A stretch of DNA of 64,000 nucleotides from Actinoplanes oblitus. Lineage in GTDB: Bacteria; Actinomycetota; Actinomycetes; Mycobacteriales; Micromonosporaceae. Both the position numbers and the translations under genes were made by a program. Below, piece after piece: positions 37,597 through 46,817 of this stretch (positions are counted from its first letter, which is position 1; each line of letters begins with the position of its first letter). The notes beneath the pieces were generated by a model, which was given only the letters and a program-made list of their open reading frames with translations, was not told the origin of the DNA and ran no database searches. The DNA lies in assembly GCF_030252345.1 (NCBI RefSeq), contig NZ_CP126980.1, forward strand, positions 1,999,501-2,063,500, written 5' to 3'.

Positions 37597-37607
37597 CGAT
37601 CACCTCC
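37575..37607 (-). promoter_or_regulatory. Hairpin sequestering a strong Shine-Dalgarno
   Basis: On the minus strand GGAG-GT-GATCGCT folds onto AGCGATC-CTCC (11 pairs, two-base bulge), hiding both the GGAGGTGATC ribosome site and the GTG/CTG start. It lies about 130 bases downstream of the response-regulator stop. The remaining sequence to 37733 shows no gene. Confidence 0.5.
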
Positions 37608-37733
37608 ACAGCTCGTCGGGCCTTGGGAACCGCCGGGAACTGTACCCCTTAAAGACAACTTAAGAAACTCAGGCCGCGCGCGGGTGGTACGGAACACCCG
37701 TCCGTGGTCATTCGTGGCATGCGGGCCGCCTGT

Positions 37734-38396
37734 TCACTCGCCGGCGGCGACCAGGCCGGTCTCGTAGGCGAACACCACGGCCTGGGCGCGGTCGCGCAGC
37801 GCCAGCTTGGTCAGGATCCGGCCGACGTGCGTCTTCACCGTCTGCTCGGCGACCACCAGATCGGCGGCGATCTCCTGGTTCGACCGGCCGCGGGCGATCA
37901 GCCGCAGCACCTCGGTCTCCCGCGGGGTCAGCGCGTTCAGCGCCACCGGGCGGGGCCGGTCGCCGGCCGGCCGGGCGGCGAACTCGGCGATCAGCCGGCG
38001 GGTCACCGACGGGGCGAGCAGCGCCTCGCCGGCCGCCACCACCCGGACCGCCTGCACCAGGTCGGCGGCCGGGGCGTCCTTGAGCAGGAAGCCGCTGGCC
38101 CCGGCGCGCAGTGCCTCGTAGACGTAGTCGTCCAGGTCGAACGTGGTCAGGATGAGGATTTTCGGGCCGCCCGCGGACGGGCCGCCGGCCAGCCGCCGGG
38201 TCGCCTCCAGGCCGTCCATCACCGGCATCCGGACGTCCATCAGGATCACGTCCGGGTTCAGCTGCCGGGCGGCGCTCACCGCCGCCGCGCCGTCCGCCGC
38301 GTCCCCGACCACCAGCAGGTCGGGCTGCGCGGCCAGCAGCGCCCCGAAGCCCTGCCGGACCATCGCCTGATCGTCGGCGATCAACACCCTGATCAT
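37734..38396 (-). CDS. NarL/FixJ-family response regulator
   Basis: 220 residues from ATG. The receiver domain has the acidic pair in IADDQ, phospho-acceptor Asp54 in ILMDVRMP, Thr in ILTTFD and Lys in FLLKDA. A LuxR-type helix-turn-helix ends the protein ([20 protein letters not shown], then [13 protein letters not shown]). It overlaps the sensor kinase stop by ATGA, so the two are one unit. Regulated genes are not evident; the small peptides downstream are candidates. Confidence 0.95.
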   Translation of the reverse strand: MIRVLIADDQAMVRQGFGALLAAQPDLLVVGDAADGAAAVSAARQLNPDVILMDVRMPVMDGLEATRRLAGGPSAGGPKILILTTFDLDDYVYEALRAGASGFLLKDAPAADLVQAVRVVAAGEALLAPSVTRRLIAEFAARPAGDRPRPVALNALTPRETEVLRLIARGRSNQEIAADLVVAEQTVKTHVGRILTKLALRDRAQAVVFAYETGLVAAGE

Positions 38397-39619
38397 CGAA
38401 CCCCTTCGGGTTGTCGGGGGATCCGGGCCAGCACCCGGTAGCCGCCGGCGCCGTCCGGACCGGCGGTCAGCTCGCCGCCCAGCAGGGTCACCCTCTCACG
38501 CATCCCGATCAACCCGTGGCCCGCCTTGTGCCCGGGCTCCGGCGGGGTCGTCAACTCGTTCTCCACACGCAGCTCCAGGCGGTCGCCGTCGGCGCGGGCC
38601 AGGATCCGCACCGGGCCGCCCGGCGCGTGCCGGGCCGCGTTGGCCAGGGCCTCCTGCGCGATCCGGTACGCCGCGAGCCCGGCCGCCTCGTCCACCCCGG
38701 CCAGCGGCGGCAGCTCCCCGGTGACCGGCAGCCCCGCCTTGCGCGCGGTGGCCACCAACTCGACGATCTCCGGGTAACCGGGCTGCGGGGCGCGCTCGGC
38801 GGCCTGGTCCTCGGCCCGCAGCACGCCGAGCAGCCGGCGCATGTCGGTGAGCGCCTCCCGGGCCGCCCCGGCGATCGACGCCAGCTCGTCCTTCGCCTCC
38901 GCGGGCAGGCCGGCCAGCCGGTACGGCGCGGTCTCGGCCTGCACCGCGATCATCGACATGTGATGGGCGACCACGTCGTGCATCTCCCGGGCGATCCGGG
39001 TGCGTTCCTCCAGCACCGCCCGGCGGGCCCGCTCCAGCTCACTGAGCTCGGTCTGCTCGGCGATCAGCTCGCGGGCGCGGCGCCGGAAGGACGCGATGCT
39101 GCCGAGCGAGGCGACCGCGACGACGGCGACGGCGGCGCCCCAGAGGTTGGCGTGCGGGGAGAACAGGAAGACCGGCACCAGGGTGAGCAGCGTCGCGCCG
39201 ACGGTGACCCGCGCCTCGCTGACCGCGGCGAGCCGGCCCAGCACGAACAGCGCGGCGAGGATCTGCACCGCGTTCCACGGCCAGGGCTCGGCGTGCGTGC
39301 CGACATCCGCGTTGATCACGCCGGCGAACAGCATCACGAACGTCAGCCGCCAGGCCGCCACCGGGCGGCGATAGGCGATCACCACCGGGAGCACCGCGCC
39401 GGCCGAGATGGTGTAGATCGCGAGCGGCGGCAGGGTCCGGGTCTCCTCCAGCGTCGCGGCCATCCCGAAGGCGAGGCTCACCAGGAGGAACAGCAGCACC
39501 GGAATCGCGTACCGGAAACCGCGTCTCCGGATCGGGGGCCTGGGCGTTTCCCTTTTGAACGTTAGGTAAGTCAGCGGCCCCATTACCGTGTGCCGCCGCT
39601 GGGGGCCGATAGTCTCCAT
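38393..39619 (-). CDS. Sensor histidine kinase (HisKA_3/NarL-partner type)
   Basis: 408 residues from the ATG at 39619; an in-frame ATG at 39583 is as likely. Five or six membrane segments (about 37-175) form the sensor. The HisKA_3 box holds phospho-acceptor His214 in REMHDVVAHHMSMIAVQ, and the ATPase domain ends with the G-box GHGLIGMRERV. No extracellular domain is seen, so the signal is probably sensed within or at the membrane (DesK-like layout). It is paired with the response regulator just downstream. Confidence 0.93.
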   Translation of the reverse strand: METIGPQRRHTVMGPLTYLTFKRETPRPPIRRRGFRYAIPVLLFLLVSLAFGMAATLEETRTLPPLAIYTISAGAVLPVVIAYRRPVAAWRLTFVMLFAGVINADVGTHAEPWPWNAVQILAALFVLGRLAAVSEARVTVGATLLTLVPVFLFSPHANLWGAAVAVVAVASLGSIASFRRRARELIAEQTELSELERARRAVLEERTRIAREMHDVVAHHMSMIAVQAETAPYRLAGLPAEAKDELASIAGAAREALTDMRRLLGVLRAEDQAAERAPQPGYPEIVELVATARKAGLPVTGELPPLAGVDEAAGLAAYRIAQEALANAARHAPGGPVRILARADGDRLELRVENELTTPPEPGHKAGHGLIGMRERVTLLGGELTAGPDGAGGYRVLARIPRQPEGVR

Positions 39620-39636
39620 TCCCAGCAGGCTAGTGA

Positions 39637-40416
<780 letters not shown>

Positions 40417-40457
40417 CCCCAGAATTTCAGAGCCGCAGATTTCTTCAGGAGAGAAAC

Positions 40458-41225
40458 TTGTCTGCACTGCTGGCCGGAAAACGGCTGCTGGTCACCGGCG
40501 TCATCACCGACGCCTCGATCGCCTTCAACGTGGCCAAGGTGGCCCAGGAGAACGGCGCCACGGTCGTACTCACCGGCTTCGGCCGGCTGTCGCTGGTGGA
40601 GCGGATCGCCAAGCGTCTGCCCGAGGCCGCGCCGGTGATCGAGCTGGACGTGACGAATCAGGAGCACCTGGCCGGCCTGGCCGACAAGGTGCGCGAGCAC
40701 GTCGACGGGCTGGACGGCGTGGTCCACTCGATCGGCTTCGCCCCGCAGAGCTGCCTCGGCGGCGGCTTCCTGGACGCGCCGTGGGAGGACGTCGCGACGG
40801 CGCTGCAGGTGTCGACGTACTCGTACAAGTCGCTGGCCACGGCGGCGCTGCCGCTGATGAGCTCCGGCGGGTCGATCGTCGGCCTGACCTTCGACGCGAC
40901 GAAGGCGTGGCCGGTCTACGACTGGATGGGCGTGGCCAAGGCCGGCCTGGAGTCGGCGAACCGCTACCTCGCGCTGCACCTGGGCAAGCACGGGATCCGC
41001 AGCAACCTGGTCTCGGCCGGGCCGCTGCGCACCATGGCGGCCAAGTCGATCCCGGGCTTCGAGCAGTTCGAGGACGCCTGGTCGGAGCGGGCGCCGCTGG
41101 GCTGGGACCTGACCGACACCGAGCCGACCGCGCGGGCCATCTGCGCGCTGCTCTCCGACTGGTTCCCGGCGACCACGGGTGAGATGGTGCACGTCGACGG
41201 GGGCTACCACGCGCTCGGCGCGTGA
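40458..41225 (+). CDS. inhA: Enoyl-ACP reductase (InhA/FabI)
   Basis: 255 residues from a TTG at 40458 with AGGAGA upstream. It starts LSALLAGKRLLVTGVITDAS, the usual divergent Rossmann entry of enoyl reductases. The catalytic Tyr and Lys are in YDWMGVAKAG, seven apart as in InhA, followed by LVSAGPLRTMAAKSIPGF. It catalyses the last, NADH-dependent step of each fatty-acid elongation round. It follows fabG by 41 bases in one operon, as in mycobacteria. InhA similarity is judged from the motif wording. Confidence 0.92.
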   Translation: MSALLAGKRLLVTGVITDASIAFNVAKVAQENGATVVLTGFGRLSLVERIAKRLPEAAPVIELDVTNQEHLAGLADKVREHVDGLDGVVHSIGFAPQSCLGGGFLDAPWEDVATALQVSTYSYKSLATAALPLMSSGGSIVGLTFDATKAWPVYDWMGVAKAGLESANRYLALHLGKHGIRSNLVSAGPLRTMAAKSIPGFEQFEDAWSERAPLGWDLTDTEPTARAICALLSDWFPATTGEMVHVDGGYHALGA

Positions 41226-41287
41226 CACCGCTGACAGCAGACGGGTTACCGCGCGCCGGTTGACCGGCCCGGTGGCAGGATGGTCCG

Positions 41288-42328
41288 GTGGTTTACGACG
41301 CGTTCGTCCTGCTCTCCTTCGGCGGTCCCGAGAAACCCGATGACGTGATGCCGTTCCTGCGCAACGTGGTGCGCGGGCGCGGTGTCCCGGACGAACGCCT
41401 CGCCGAGGTGCGTGAGCACTACATGCACTTCGGCGGGGTTTCCCCGATCAACCAGCAATGCCGTGACCTGCTGGCCGCGGTCCGGTCCGAGTTCGCCGGG
41501 CACGGCATCGACCTGCCCGCGTACTGGGGCAACCGCAACTGGCACCCGATGCTCGCGGACACCGTCGCCCAGATGCGCGACGACGGGGTCGAGCACGCGC
41601 TCGGCTTCGCCACCAGCGCGTACGGTGGCTATTCGTCCTGCAAGCAGTACTGGGAGGACATCGCCGCGGCCCGCAAGGCGGTCGGGCCGAAAGCCCCGCT
41701 GATCAGCAAGCTGCGGCAGTTCCACGACCACCCGGGCTTCGTCGAGCCGCAGGCCGACGGGGTCCGCGCCGCGCTGGCCACCCTCGACCCGGCCCGCCGG
41801 GCCACCACCCGGCTCGTCTTCACCGCCCACTCGATCCCGGTCGGCATGGCCCGCACCGCCGGACCGACCGGCGGCCGTTACACCGCCCAACTGGAGGAGA
41901 CCGCCCGCCTGGTGCGGGAGCGCGCGGCCGAGGACCTCGACTGGGACCTGGTCTGGCAGAGCCGCTCCGGACCGCCGCAGGTCCCGTGGCTGGAGCCGGA
42001 CATCAACGACCACCTGGAGGCGCTGGCCGGCAAGGGCGTCACCGACGTGGTGGTCAGCCCGATCGGCTTCGTCTCCGACCACCTCGAAGTGATCTGGGAC
42101 CTGGACAACGAGGCGAGGGACACCGCGGCCCGGCTCGGCCTGGGCTACGCGCGGGCCGCCACCCCCGGCGTGCACCCCCGGTTCGTCGCGATGGTGCGCG
42201 AGCTGGTCCAGGAGCGGCTCGGTGATCAACCGCACACCGGGCTGGGTACGCTCCCGACCTGGGACGTGTGCCCCAGCGACTGTTGCACTCCTCCGTCCCG
42301 CCCCGCCAAGCGACCTGGAGCCGCTTAA
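41288..42328 (+). CDS. hemH: Ferrochelatase (coproporphyrin type)
   Basis: 346 residues from GTG. It has the catalytic His181 in FTAHSIP and Glu267 in DHLEVIWDLD. Cys118 in GGYSSCKQY, with Cys328, Cys332 and Cys333 near the end (CPSDCC), corresponds to the [2Fe-2S] cluster ligands of actinobacterial enzymes. In Gram-positive bacteria this enzyme inserts iron into coproporphyrin III (cpfC route). The stop overlaps the HAD gene start (TAATG). It lies after fabG-inhA, an order also seen in mycobacteria. Confidence 0.95.
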   Translation: MVYDAFVLLSFGGPEKPDDVMPFLRNVVRGRGVPDERLAEVREHYMHFGGVSPINQQCRDLLAAVRSEFAGHGIDLPAYWGNRNWHPMLADTVAQMRDDGVEHALGFATSAYGGYSSCKQYWEDIAAARKAVGPKAPLISKLRQFHDHPGFVEPQADGVRAALATLDPARRATTRLVFTAHSIPVGMARTAGPTGGRYTAQLEETARLVRERAAEDLDWDLVWQSRSGPPQVPWLEPDINDHLEALAGKGVTDVVVSPIGFVSDHLEVIWDLDNEARDTAARLGLGYARAATPGVHPRFVAMVRELVQERLGDQPHTGLGTLPTWDVCPSDCCTPPSRPAKRPGAA

Positions 42329-43107
42329 TGAAGGAACGCAAAGCTATCGAGAGCTGGCTCACCGACATGGACGGCGTGCTCGTCCACGAGGGCCAGCCGG
42401 TCCCCGGCGCACCCGAGTTCGTCAACCGGATGAAGGCGTCCGGCAAGCCGTTCCTGATTCTCACCAACAACTCCATCTACACCCCCCGTGACCTGCAGGC
42501 CCGCCTCACCCGGATGGGTTTCGAGGTGGCCGAGCAGTCGATCTGGACGGCGGCGCTGGCGACCGCGCAGTTCCTCGCCGACCAGCGGCCCGGGGGCACC
42601 GCCTACGTGATCGGCGAGGCCGGCCTGACCACCGCGATGCACGCCTCCGGTTACGTGCTGACCGAGTTCGACCCGGACTACGTGGTGCTCGGCGAGACCC
42701 GCACCTACAGCTTCGAGGCGATCACCAAGGCGATCCGGCTGATCAACGGTGGCGCCAAGTTCATCTGCACCAACCCGGACGCGACCGGCCCGTCCACCGA
42801 GGGGCTGCTGCCGGCGGCCGGCTCGGTGGCCGCGATGATCTCCCGGGCGACCGGGGTGAAGCCGTACTTCGTCGGCAAGCCGAACCCGATGATGATGCGC
42901 TCGGCGCTGAACGCCATCGGCGCGCACAGCGAGACCACCGCGATGATCGGTGACCGGATGGACACCGACGTGCTGTGCGGGCTCGAGGCCGGGCTGGAGA
43001 CGATCCTGGTGCTCACCGGGATCAGCAGCCGGATGGAGAGCGAGACGTACCCGTACCGCCCGTCCCGCATCGTCAACTCGGTCGCCGACCTGATCGACGA
43101 GATCTGA
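42328..43107 (+). CDS. HAD-IIA family hydrolase (NagD-like)
   Basis: 259 residues, starting at the ATG that shares a base with the hemH stop. Motif I DMDGVLV has both aspartates (13 and 15). NNSIYTPRDLQARL is the phosphate-binding segment, followed by a type IIA cap. KPNPMMMRSALNAIGAHSET and MIGDRMDTDVLCGLEAGLET are motifs III and IV. Members dephosphorylate small metabolites such as nucleotides or glycolytic side products. The tight link to ferrochelatase suggests co-transcription but gives no known shared role. Confidence 0.92.
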   Translation: MKERKAIESWLTDMDGVLVHEGQPVPGAPEFVNRMKASGKPFLILTNNSIYTPRDLQARLTRMGFEVAEQSIWTAALATAQFLADQRPGGTAYVIGEAGLTTAMHASGYVLTEFDPDYVVLGETRTYSFEAITKAIRLINGGAKFICTNPDATGPSTEGLLPAAGSVAAMISRATGVKPYFVGKPNPMMMRSALNAIGAHSETTAMIGDRMDTDVLCGLEAGLETILVLTGISSRMESETYPYRPSRIVNSVADLIDEI

Positions 43108-43151
43108 CCCGGGCACCCGGCGCGGGCGGGGCGTGGGATAACGTCGCGTCC

Positions 43152-43640
43152 GTGCCGGCGTGGGAAGAGTCGTACCTCGGGCAGTTGCGGGAGTCGGTCG
43201 GGCCCGGGCGGGTGCTGATGACCATCGGGGCGCGTGCCGTGCTGCGCGACGCGCAGGGGCGGGTGCTGCTCATCCGGCGCAGCGACAACGGCCGGTGGGC
43301 GCTCCCGGCCGGCACCATGGAGCTGCACCAGACGCTGCGCGAGTGCGCGATCCGGGAGGTGCTGGAGGAGACCGGCCTGGTGGTGCACGCCGTCACGCCG
43401 TTCGCGCTGTACTCCGGCGAGCAGCTGACCACCAGCGCCTGGGGACAGCCGTACCAGCACGTCACGCTCGCCTGCCGGGCCGACTCCTGGTCCGGCGAGC
43501 TGCTCCGGGAGACCGACGAGACGGTCGACGCCGCGTTCCATCCGGTCGACGCGCTGCCCGAGACGGCGGGACCGAACACCCGCCGTACCCTCGAAGATCT
43601 TGCTCGATTCGAGTCCGGCGACCCCTTCGTGCTGGCATGA
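43152..43640 (+). CDS. Nudix hydrolase, box variant Gx5Q
   Basis: 162 residues from GTG. The Nudix box is AGTMELHQTLRECA then IREVLEETGL. The REVLEETG helix with its metal-binding glutamates is intact, but the first box Glu (G-x5-E) is Gln. Family members cleave nucleoside diphosphates linked to another moiety. The preceding text, VGPGRVLMTIGARAVL, and the Ala-Gly before the box are typical of the general mutT-like clade. Its stop overlaps the next Nudix gene start (ATGA). Confidence 0.9.
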   Translation: MPAWEESYLGQLRESVGPGRVLMTIGARAVLRDAQGRVLLIRRSDNGRWALPAGTMELHQTLRECAIREVLEETGLVVHAVTPFALYSGEQLTTSAWGQPYQHVTLACRADSWSGELLRETDETVDAAFHPVDALPETAGPNTRRTLEDLARFESGDPFVLA

Positions 43641-44044
43641 GCGACGTCGTCGCCGCCGCGTGGGTGTGGGTGCGCAAACGTCAGGTGCTCGTCGTCCGGG
43701 CCTTCGCGTCGGACGCGTTCTACCTGCCCGGCGGCAAGATCGAGGCGGGCGAGACACCCGCCGAGGCGGCGGCGCGGGAGGCCCGGGAAGAGGTCGGCAT
43801 CCCGGTGCCGGCCGCCGGGCTGCGCCTTTTCCGTACGATCGACGCACCGGCCCACAACCGCCCACCCGGCACCCGGGTCCGGCTGATCACCTTTCTGGGT
43901 GAACCCGGCATCCCGGACCCGGTGCCCGCGGCGGCCAACGAGATCGCCGAGCTCGCCTGGTTCACCTCGGCCGACACCGTCCGCTGCGCCCCGGCCATCC
44001 AGCTGCTGCTGGACGAGCTGGTCGCCGCCGACCTGATCGACTGA
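43637..44044 (+). CDS. Nudix hydrolase
   Basis: 135 residues from the ATG overlapping the previous stop. The complete Nudix box is GGKIEAGETPAEAAAREARE then EVGI. The length and the phrase FYLPGGKIEAGE suit an MutT-like nucleotide or sugar-nucleotide pyrophosphatase. No substrate-selective motif is evident. Two Nudix genes in tandem and a third, convergent one 4 bases away are unusual. Confidence 0.92.
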   Translation: MSDVVAAAWVWVRKRQVLVVRAFASDAFYLPGGKIEAGETPAEAAAREAREEVGIPVPAAGLRLFRTIDAPAHNRPPGTRVRLITFLGEPGIPDPVPAAANEIAELAWFTSADTVRCAPAIQLLLDELVAADLID

Positions 44045-44048
44045 CCCG

Positions 44049-44555
44049 TCAGACGGCCAGGTGAGCCGTCTCGGCGAACCATCGGGCGGCCACCCGGGTG
44101 TGCAGGCTGAAGCCCAGCTCGGCGGGGGCGTGCAGCACCTCCAGGCCGAGCACCTCCGGCTGCGGCATGCCGGGCAACTGCCCCGGGTCGGCGAGCGGCG
44201 GCAACAAGCCGAAGATCAGCAACGTGCCGTCCGGGGCGCTGAGCGTGTCGAAGAGGCGTACCTCGGCGGGGTCGGCTGCCAGGCCGGTCTCCTCGCCCAG
44301 CTCGCGCGCCGTGGCGGCCTGCCAGGTCTCGCCCAGCTCGATGAAGCCGCCCGGCAGGGCGAGCCGCCCGGCGGCCGGCGGAATGCCACGCCGCACCACC
44401 AGCAGACCGGAACCGATCGGTTGCAGGGCGACCGCGACCGGCGTCGGATTCCGGTACGTCGTCTCGCCGCACGCCATGCACCGCCGCGGCCACGGCTGCT
44501 CGGGCATGAACCGCGCCCCGCAGAACGTGCAGTGCGCGTGCCGGTCGGGCGTCAC
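44049..44555 (-). CDS. Nudix hydrolase with N-terminal zinc ribbon (NudC-like)
   Basis: 168 residues from a GTG overlapping the preceding stop. A four-cysteine zinc ribbon (CTFCGARF and RRCMACG) opens the protein and leads to TTYRNPTPVAVAL, the standard linker of ribbon-bearing Nudix proteins. The box is GGFIELGETWQAATARELGE then ETGL. It resembles the NudC/ADP-ribose branch in layout but lacks the longer NudC tail, so it is more likely a general ADP-sugar or dinucleotide hydrolase. It is co-transcribed with the gene at 44552-45334. Confidence 0.9.
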   Translation of the reverse strand: MTPDRHAHCTFCGARFMPEQPWPRRCMACGETTYRNPTPVAVALQPIGSGLLVVRRGIPPAAGRLALPGGFIELGETWQAATARELGEETGLAADPAEVRLFDTLSAPDGTLLIFGLLPPLADPGQLPGMPQPEVLGLEVLHAPAELGFSLHTRVAARWFAETAHLAV

Positions 44556-45334
44556 GGGCGCAGCGGCGCGTTGCAGGCCGCGACCAGCGCCTGCCGGCAG
44601 GCGGCGGTCAGCGGACGCAGCGCCTCGTCGCGCTGCTGGGCCTCGTAACCGTTCACCGCGCCACCCGGCGCGTTCGTCTCGGCGAGCGCGAGGACCCGGT
44701 CGAGCACGCTGGCCCTGGCGAACAGCCGGCGCGAGCGCGGGTCGAAGCCGGCCGGCAGGGTGGCGGTGCTCTCCGGGCTGCGCAACGCCTGCAACGCGCC
44801 GGCCAGCTCCGGTCGCCACTGCGCCACGTCCAGCTTGGTCAGCCGGGTGGTGGCCTCGCCGAGCGCCGCGGTCAGCTCGGCCTCGGCCTCGGCCGCACCC
44901 ATCTGGAAGACCGGCCGGTGCTCGGGAGCCGGCAGCACCCGCCAGACCACCGTCTCGAACTCCACACCCGAGCCGGACGTGTGCCGGCGCACCTCCGGGA
45001 TCAGGCCGAACCCGGGCGTGATGACCGCCTCGCCGGCCAGCAGCGCGGCCCCGGTCAGCGGGCCCGGGCCGGGCAGGCCGCGTGGGTCGCCGGGGACCGG
45101 CAGGACCAGGCGGATGTCGTCGGGATGCAGCTTCGCGAAGACCGGCAGGCCCTGGCCGAGCGGCACGTCGGTCCAGGTGCCCGGGACATCGGCGACGAGG
45201 TGCTCCTCGTCGCCGGCGATCTCGTCGGCCAGCTCGTCGAACGGGACGAGCCCGGCGCGCCAGGCCCGCACCCAGGCCACGAAGCGGGTGGACCGGCGGG
45301 CGGTGCGGGTGGCCGCATCTGCTGCGGGTGACAT
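44552..45334 (-). CDS. Conserved actinobacterial protein of unknown function
   Basis: 260 residues from the ATG at 45334. It opens RSTRFVAWVRAWRAGLVPFD, then DELADEIAGDEEHLV and PLGQGLPVFAKLHPDDIRLV. The later half is Ala/Leu/Glu-rich helices with EAELTAALGEATTRLTKLDV. No catalytic motif, signal peptide or membrane segment is seen. Its stop is coupled to the zinc-ribbon Nudix gene by GTGA, so the two may work together. I do not recognise the family beyond its actinobacterial character. Confidence 0.75.
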   Translation of the reverse strand: MSPAADAATRTARRSTRFVAWVRAWRAGLVPFDELADEIAGDEEHLVADVPGTWTDVPLGQGLPVFAKLHPDDIRLVLPVPGDPRGLPGPGPLTGAALLAGEAVITPGFGLIPEVRRHTSGSGVEFETVVWRVLPAPEHRPVFQMGAAEAEAELTAALGEATTRLTKLDVAQWRPELAGALQALRSPESTATLPAGFDPRSRRLFARASVLDRVLALAETNAPGGAVNGYEAQQRDEALRPLTAACRQALVAACNAPLRP

Positions 45335-45423
45335 GCGAGCAAGGGTACGTGCCACCCCGGAACCTTGTCTCGGCTCGGAGCGTCACCCCGGCGTGTCCGT
45401 ACGGACGGGTTACCGTGCGATTC

Positions 45424-46230
45424 ATGTATGGGGAGGACGTGCTGTCCGGCAACTGGCGCCGGCGAAAAGTGATCCCGGAGGTGGACGCCGAGCCGGACCT
45501 GGTCGTCGAGGACGCCGACTCCGGGTTCTGCGGCGCGGTGGTCGGCTTCGAGTACGGCGCGGTGGTGCTCGAGGACCGGCACGGCAAGCGCCGCAACTTC
45601 CCGCTCGAACCGGCCGCGTTCCTGCTCGACGGGCAGGTCGTCACGCTGCGCAAACCCGCCCCGCAGGCGGCACCGGCCCAGCGCCGGCTCACCGCGTCCG
45701 GCTCGATAGCGGTGGCCGGGGCACCCGCCCGGGTGGCCAAGGCCAGCCGGATCTGGGTGGAGGGCATCCACGACGCCGCCCTGGTCGAACGGATCTGGGG
45801 CGACGACCTGCGGATCGAGGGCGTGGTGGTGGAGCCGCTGGACGGCATCGACGAGCTGGCCCGCGCGGTGCGCGACTTCCAGCCCGGCCCGCGGCGGCGG
45901 CTCGGGGTGCTCGTCGACCACCTGGTGCCCGGCTCCAAGGAGAGCCGGATCGTGGCCTCGGTCACCCACCCCGACGTGCTGATCACCGGCCATCCGTACG
46001 TCGACGTCTGGCAGGCGGTCAAACCTGAACGGGTGGGCCTGCGCGAGTGGCCGGTCATCCCGCCGGGGCGCCCCTGGAAGGAGGGCGTCTGCGAGGCCGC
46101 CGGGGTGCGCGAGCCGGCCGACATGTGGCGGCGGATCCTGGCCTCGGTGCACAGCTACCGCGATGTCGAGACGCCCCTGATCAACTCGATGGAGCGGCTG
46201 ATCGACCATGTGACGGTGCTCCCGGACTGA
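45424..46230 (+). CDS. DUF3097 family protein
   Basis: 268 residues from the ATG at 45424 (a GTG at 45415 is in frame). It begins YGEDVLSGNWRRRKVIPEVD and continues LVVEDADSGFCGAVVGFEYG, the DUF3097 opening. A Toprim-like second half has IWVEGIHDAALVERIWGDDL and RLGVLVDHLVPGSKESRIVA. The Glu and Asp in those motifs fit Toprim acidic residues. Function is unknown; a nucleic-acid role is plausible from the fold. It is divergent from the 44552-45334 gene. Confidence 0.88.
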   Translation: MYGEDVLSGNWRRRKVIPEVDAEPDLVVEDADSGFCGAVVGFEYGAVVLEDRHGKRRNFPLEPAAFLLDGQVVTLRKPAPQAAPAQRRLTASGSIAVAGAPARVAKASRIWVEGIHDAALVERIWGDDLRIEGVVVEPLDGIDELARAVRDFQPGPRRRLGVLVDHLVPGSKESRIVASVTHPDVLITGHPYVDVWQAVKPERVGLREWPVIPPGRPWKEGVCEAAGVREPADMWRRILASVHSYRDVETPLINSMERLIDHVTVLPD

Positions 46231-46340
46231 GCCCCGGCCCGCCGCCCGCGGTCCCGGCCCGCGGCCTTCTCCCGGCCGAAGTCCGACATTTCCGGTACGC
46301 CCCCCTCGCGCAACGCCACCTGCCCCGCCCCGAACCCCCC

Positions 46341-46770
46341 GGCTGGTCCGGGCGGTGGTGTCCAGGCCCGTGAGGGCACCGTGGGCACCAGCCCGGGGTT
46401 GGTGGCTGGTCGTGGTGGTGGTGTCCGGGCCCGTGAGGGGACCGTGGGTGCCAGCTCGGGGTTGGTGGCTGGTTGTGGTGGTGGTGTCCGGGCTCGTGAG
46501 GGGACCGTGGGTGCCAGCTCGGGGTTGGTGGCTGGTCGTGGTGGTGGTGTCCGGGGCCGTGAGGGGACCGTGGGTGCCAGCCCGGGGTTGGTGGCTGGTC
46601 GTGGTGGTGGTGTCCGGGGCCGTGAGGGGACCGTGGGTGCCAGCCCGGGGTTGGTGGCTGGTCGTGGTGGTGGTGTCCGGGGCCGTGAGGGGACCGTGGG
46701 TGCCAGCTCGGGTCCGGGCCGGTGGTGGTGTGGGGTCGGGACAGGGCTGTGGGGACCAGCCGGGGGTTGG
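46341..46770. repeat. 63-bp tandem array, six full copies
   Basis: The core GAGGG(C/G)ACCGTGGG(T/C)(G/A)CCAGC has its ACC at 46378, 46441, 46504, 46567, 46630 and 46693, exactly 63 bases apart each time. Units are bounded by GGCTGG and CCAGCC, so each can fold as a hairpin. A weaker copy follows to 46770. It fills the gap between the convergent DUF3097 and MocR genes; no gene is seen in 46231-46817. Confidence 0.93.
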
Positions 46771-46817
46771 GCGGGTTCTGTCCGGGTGTGACGGCGGCTA
46801 CCGGGGAACGCGCCGGG

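Noticed and set aside
46341..46770. CRISPR array
   Set aside because: Repeats are contiguous with no unique spacers, the unit is 63 bp, and there are no cas genes.
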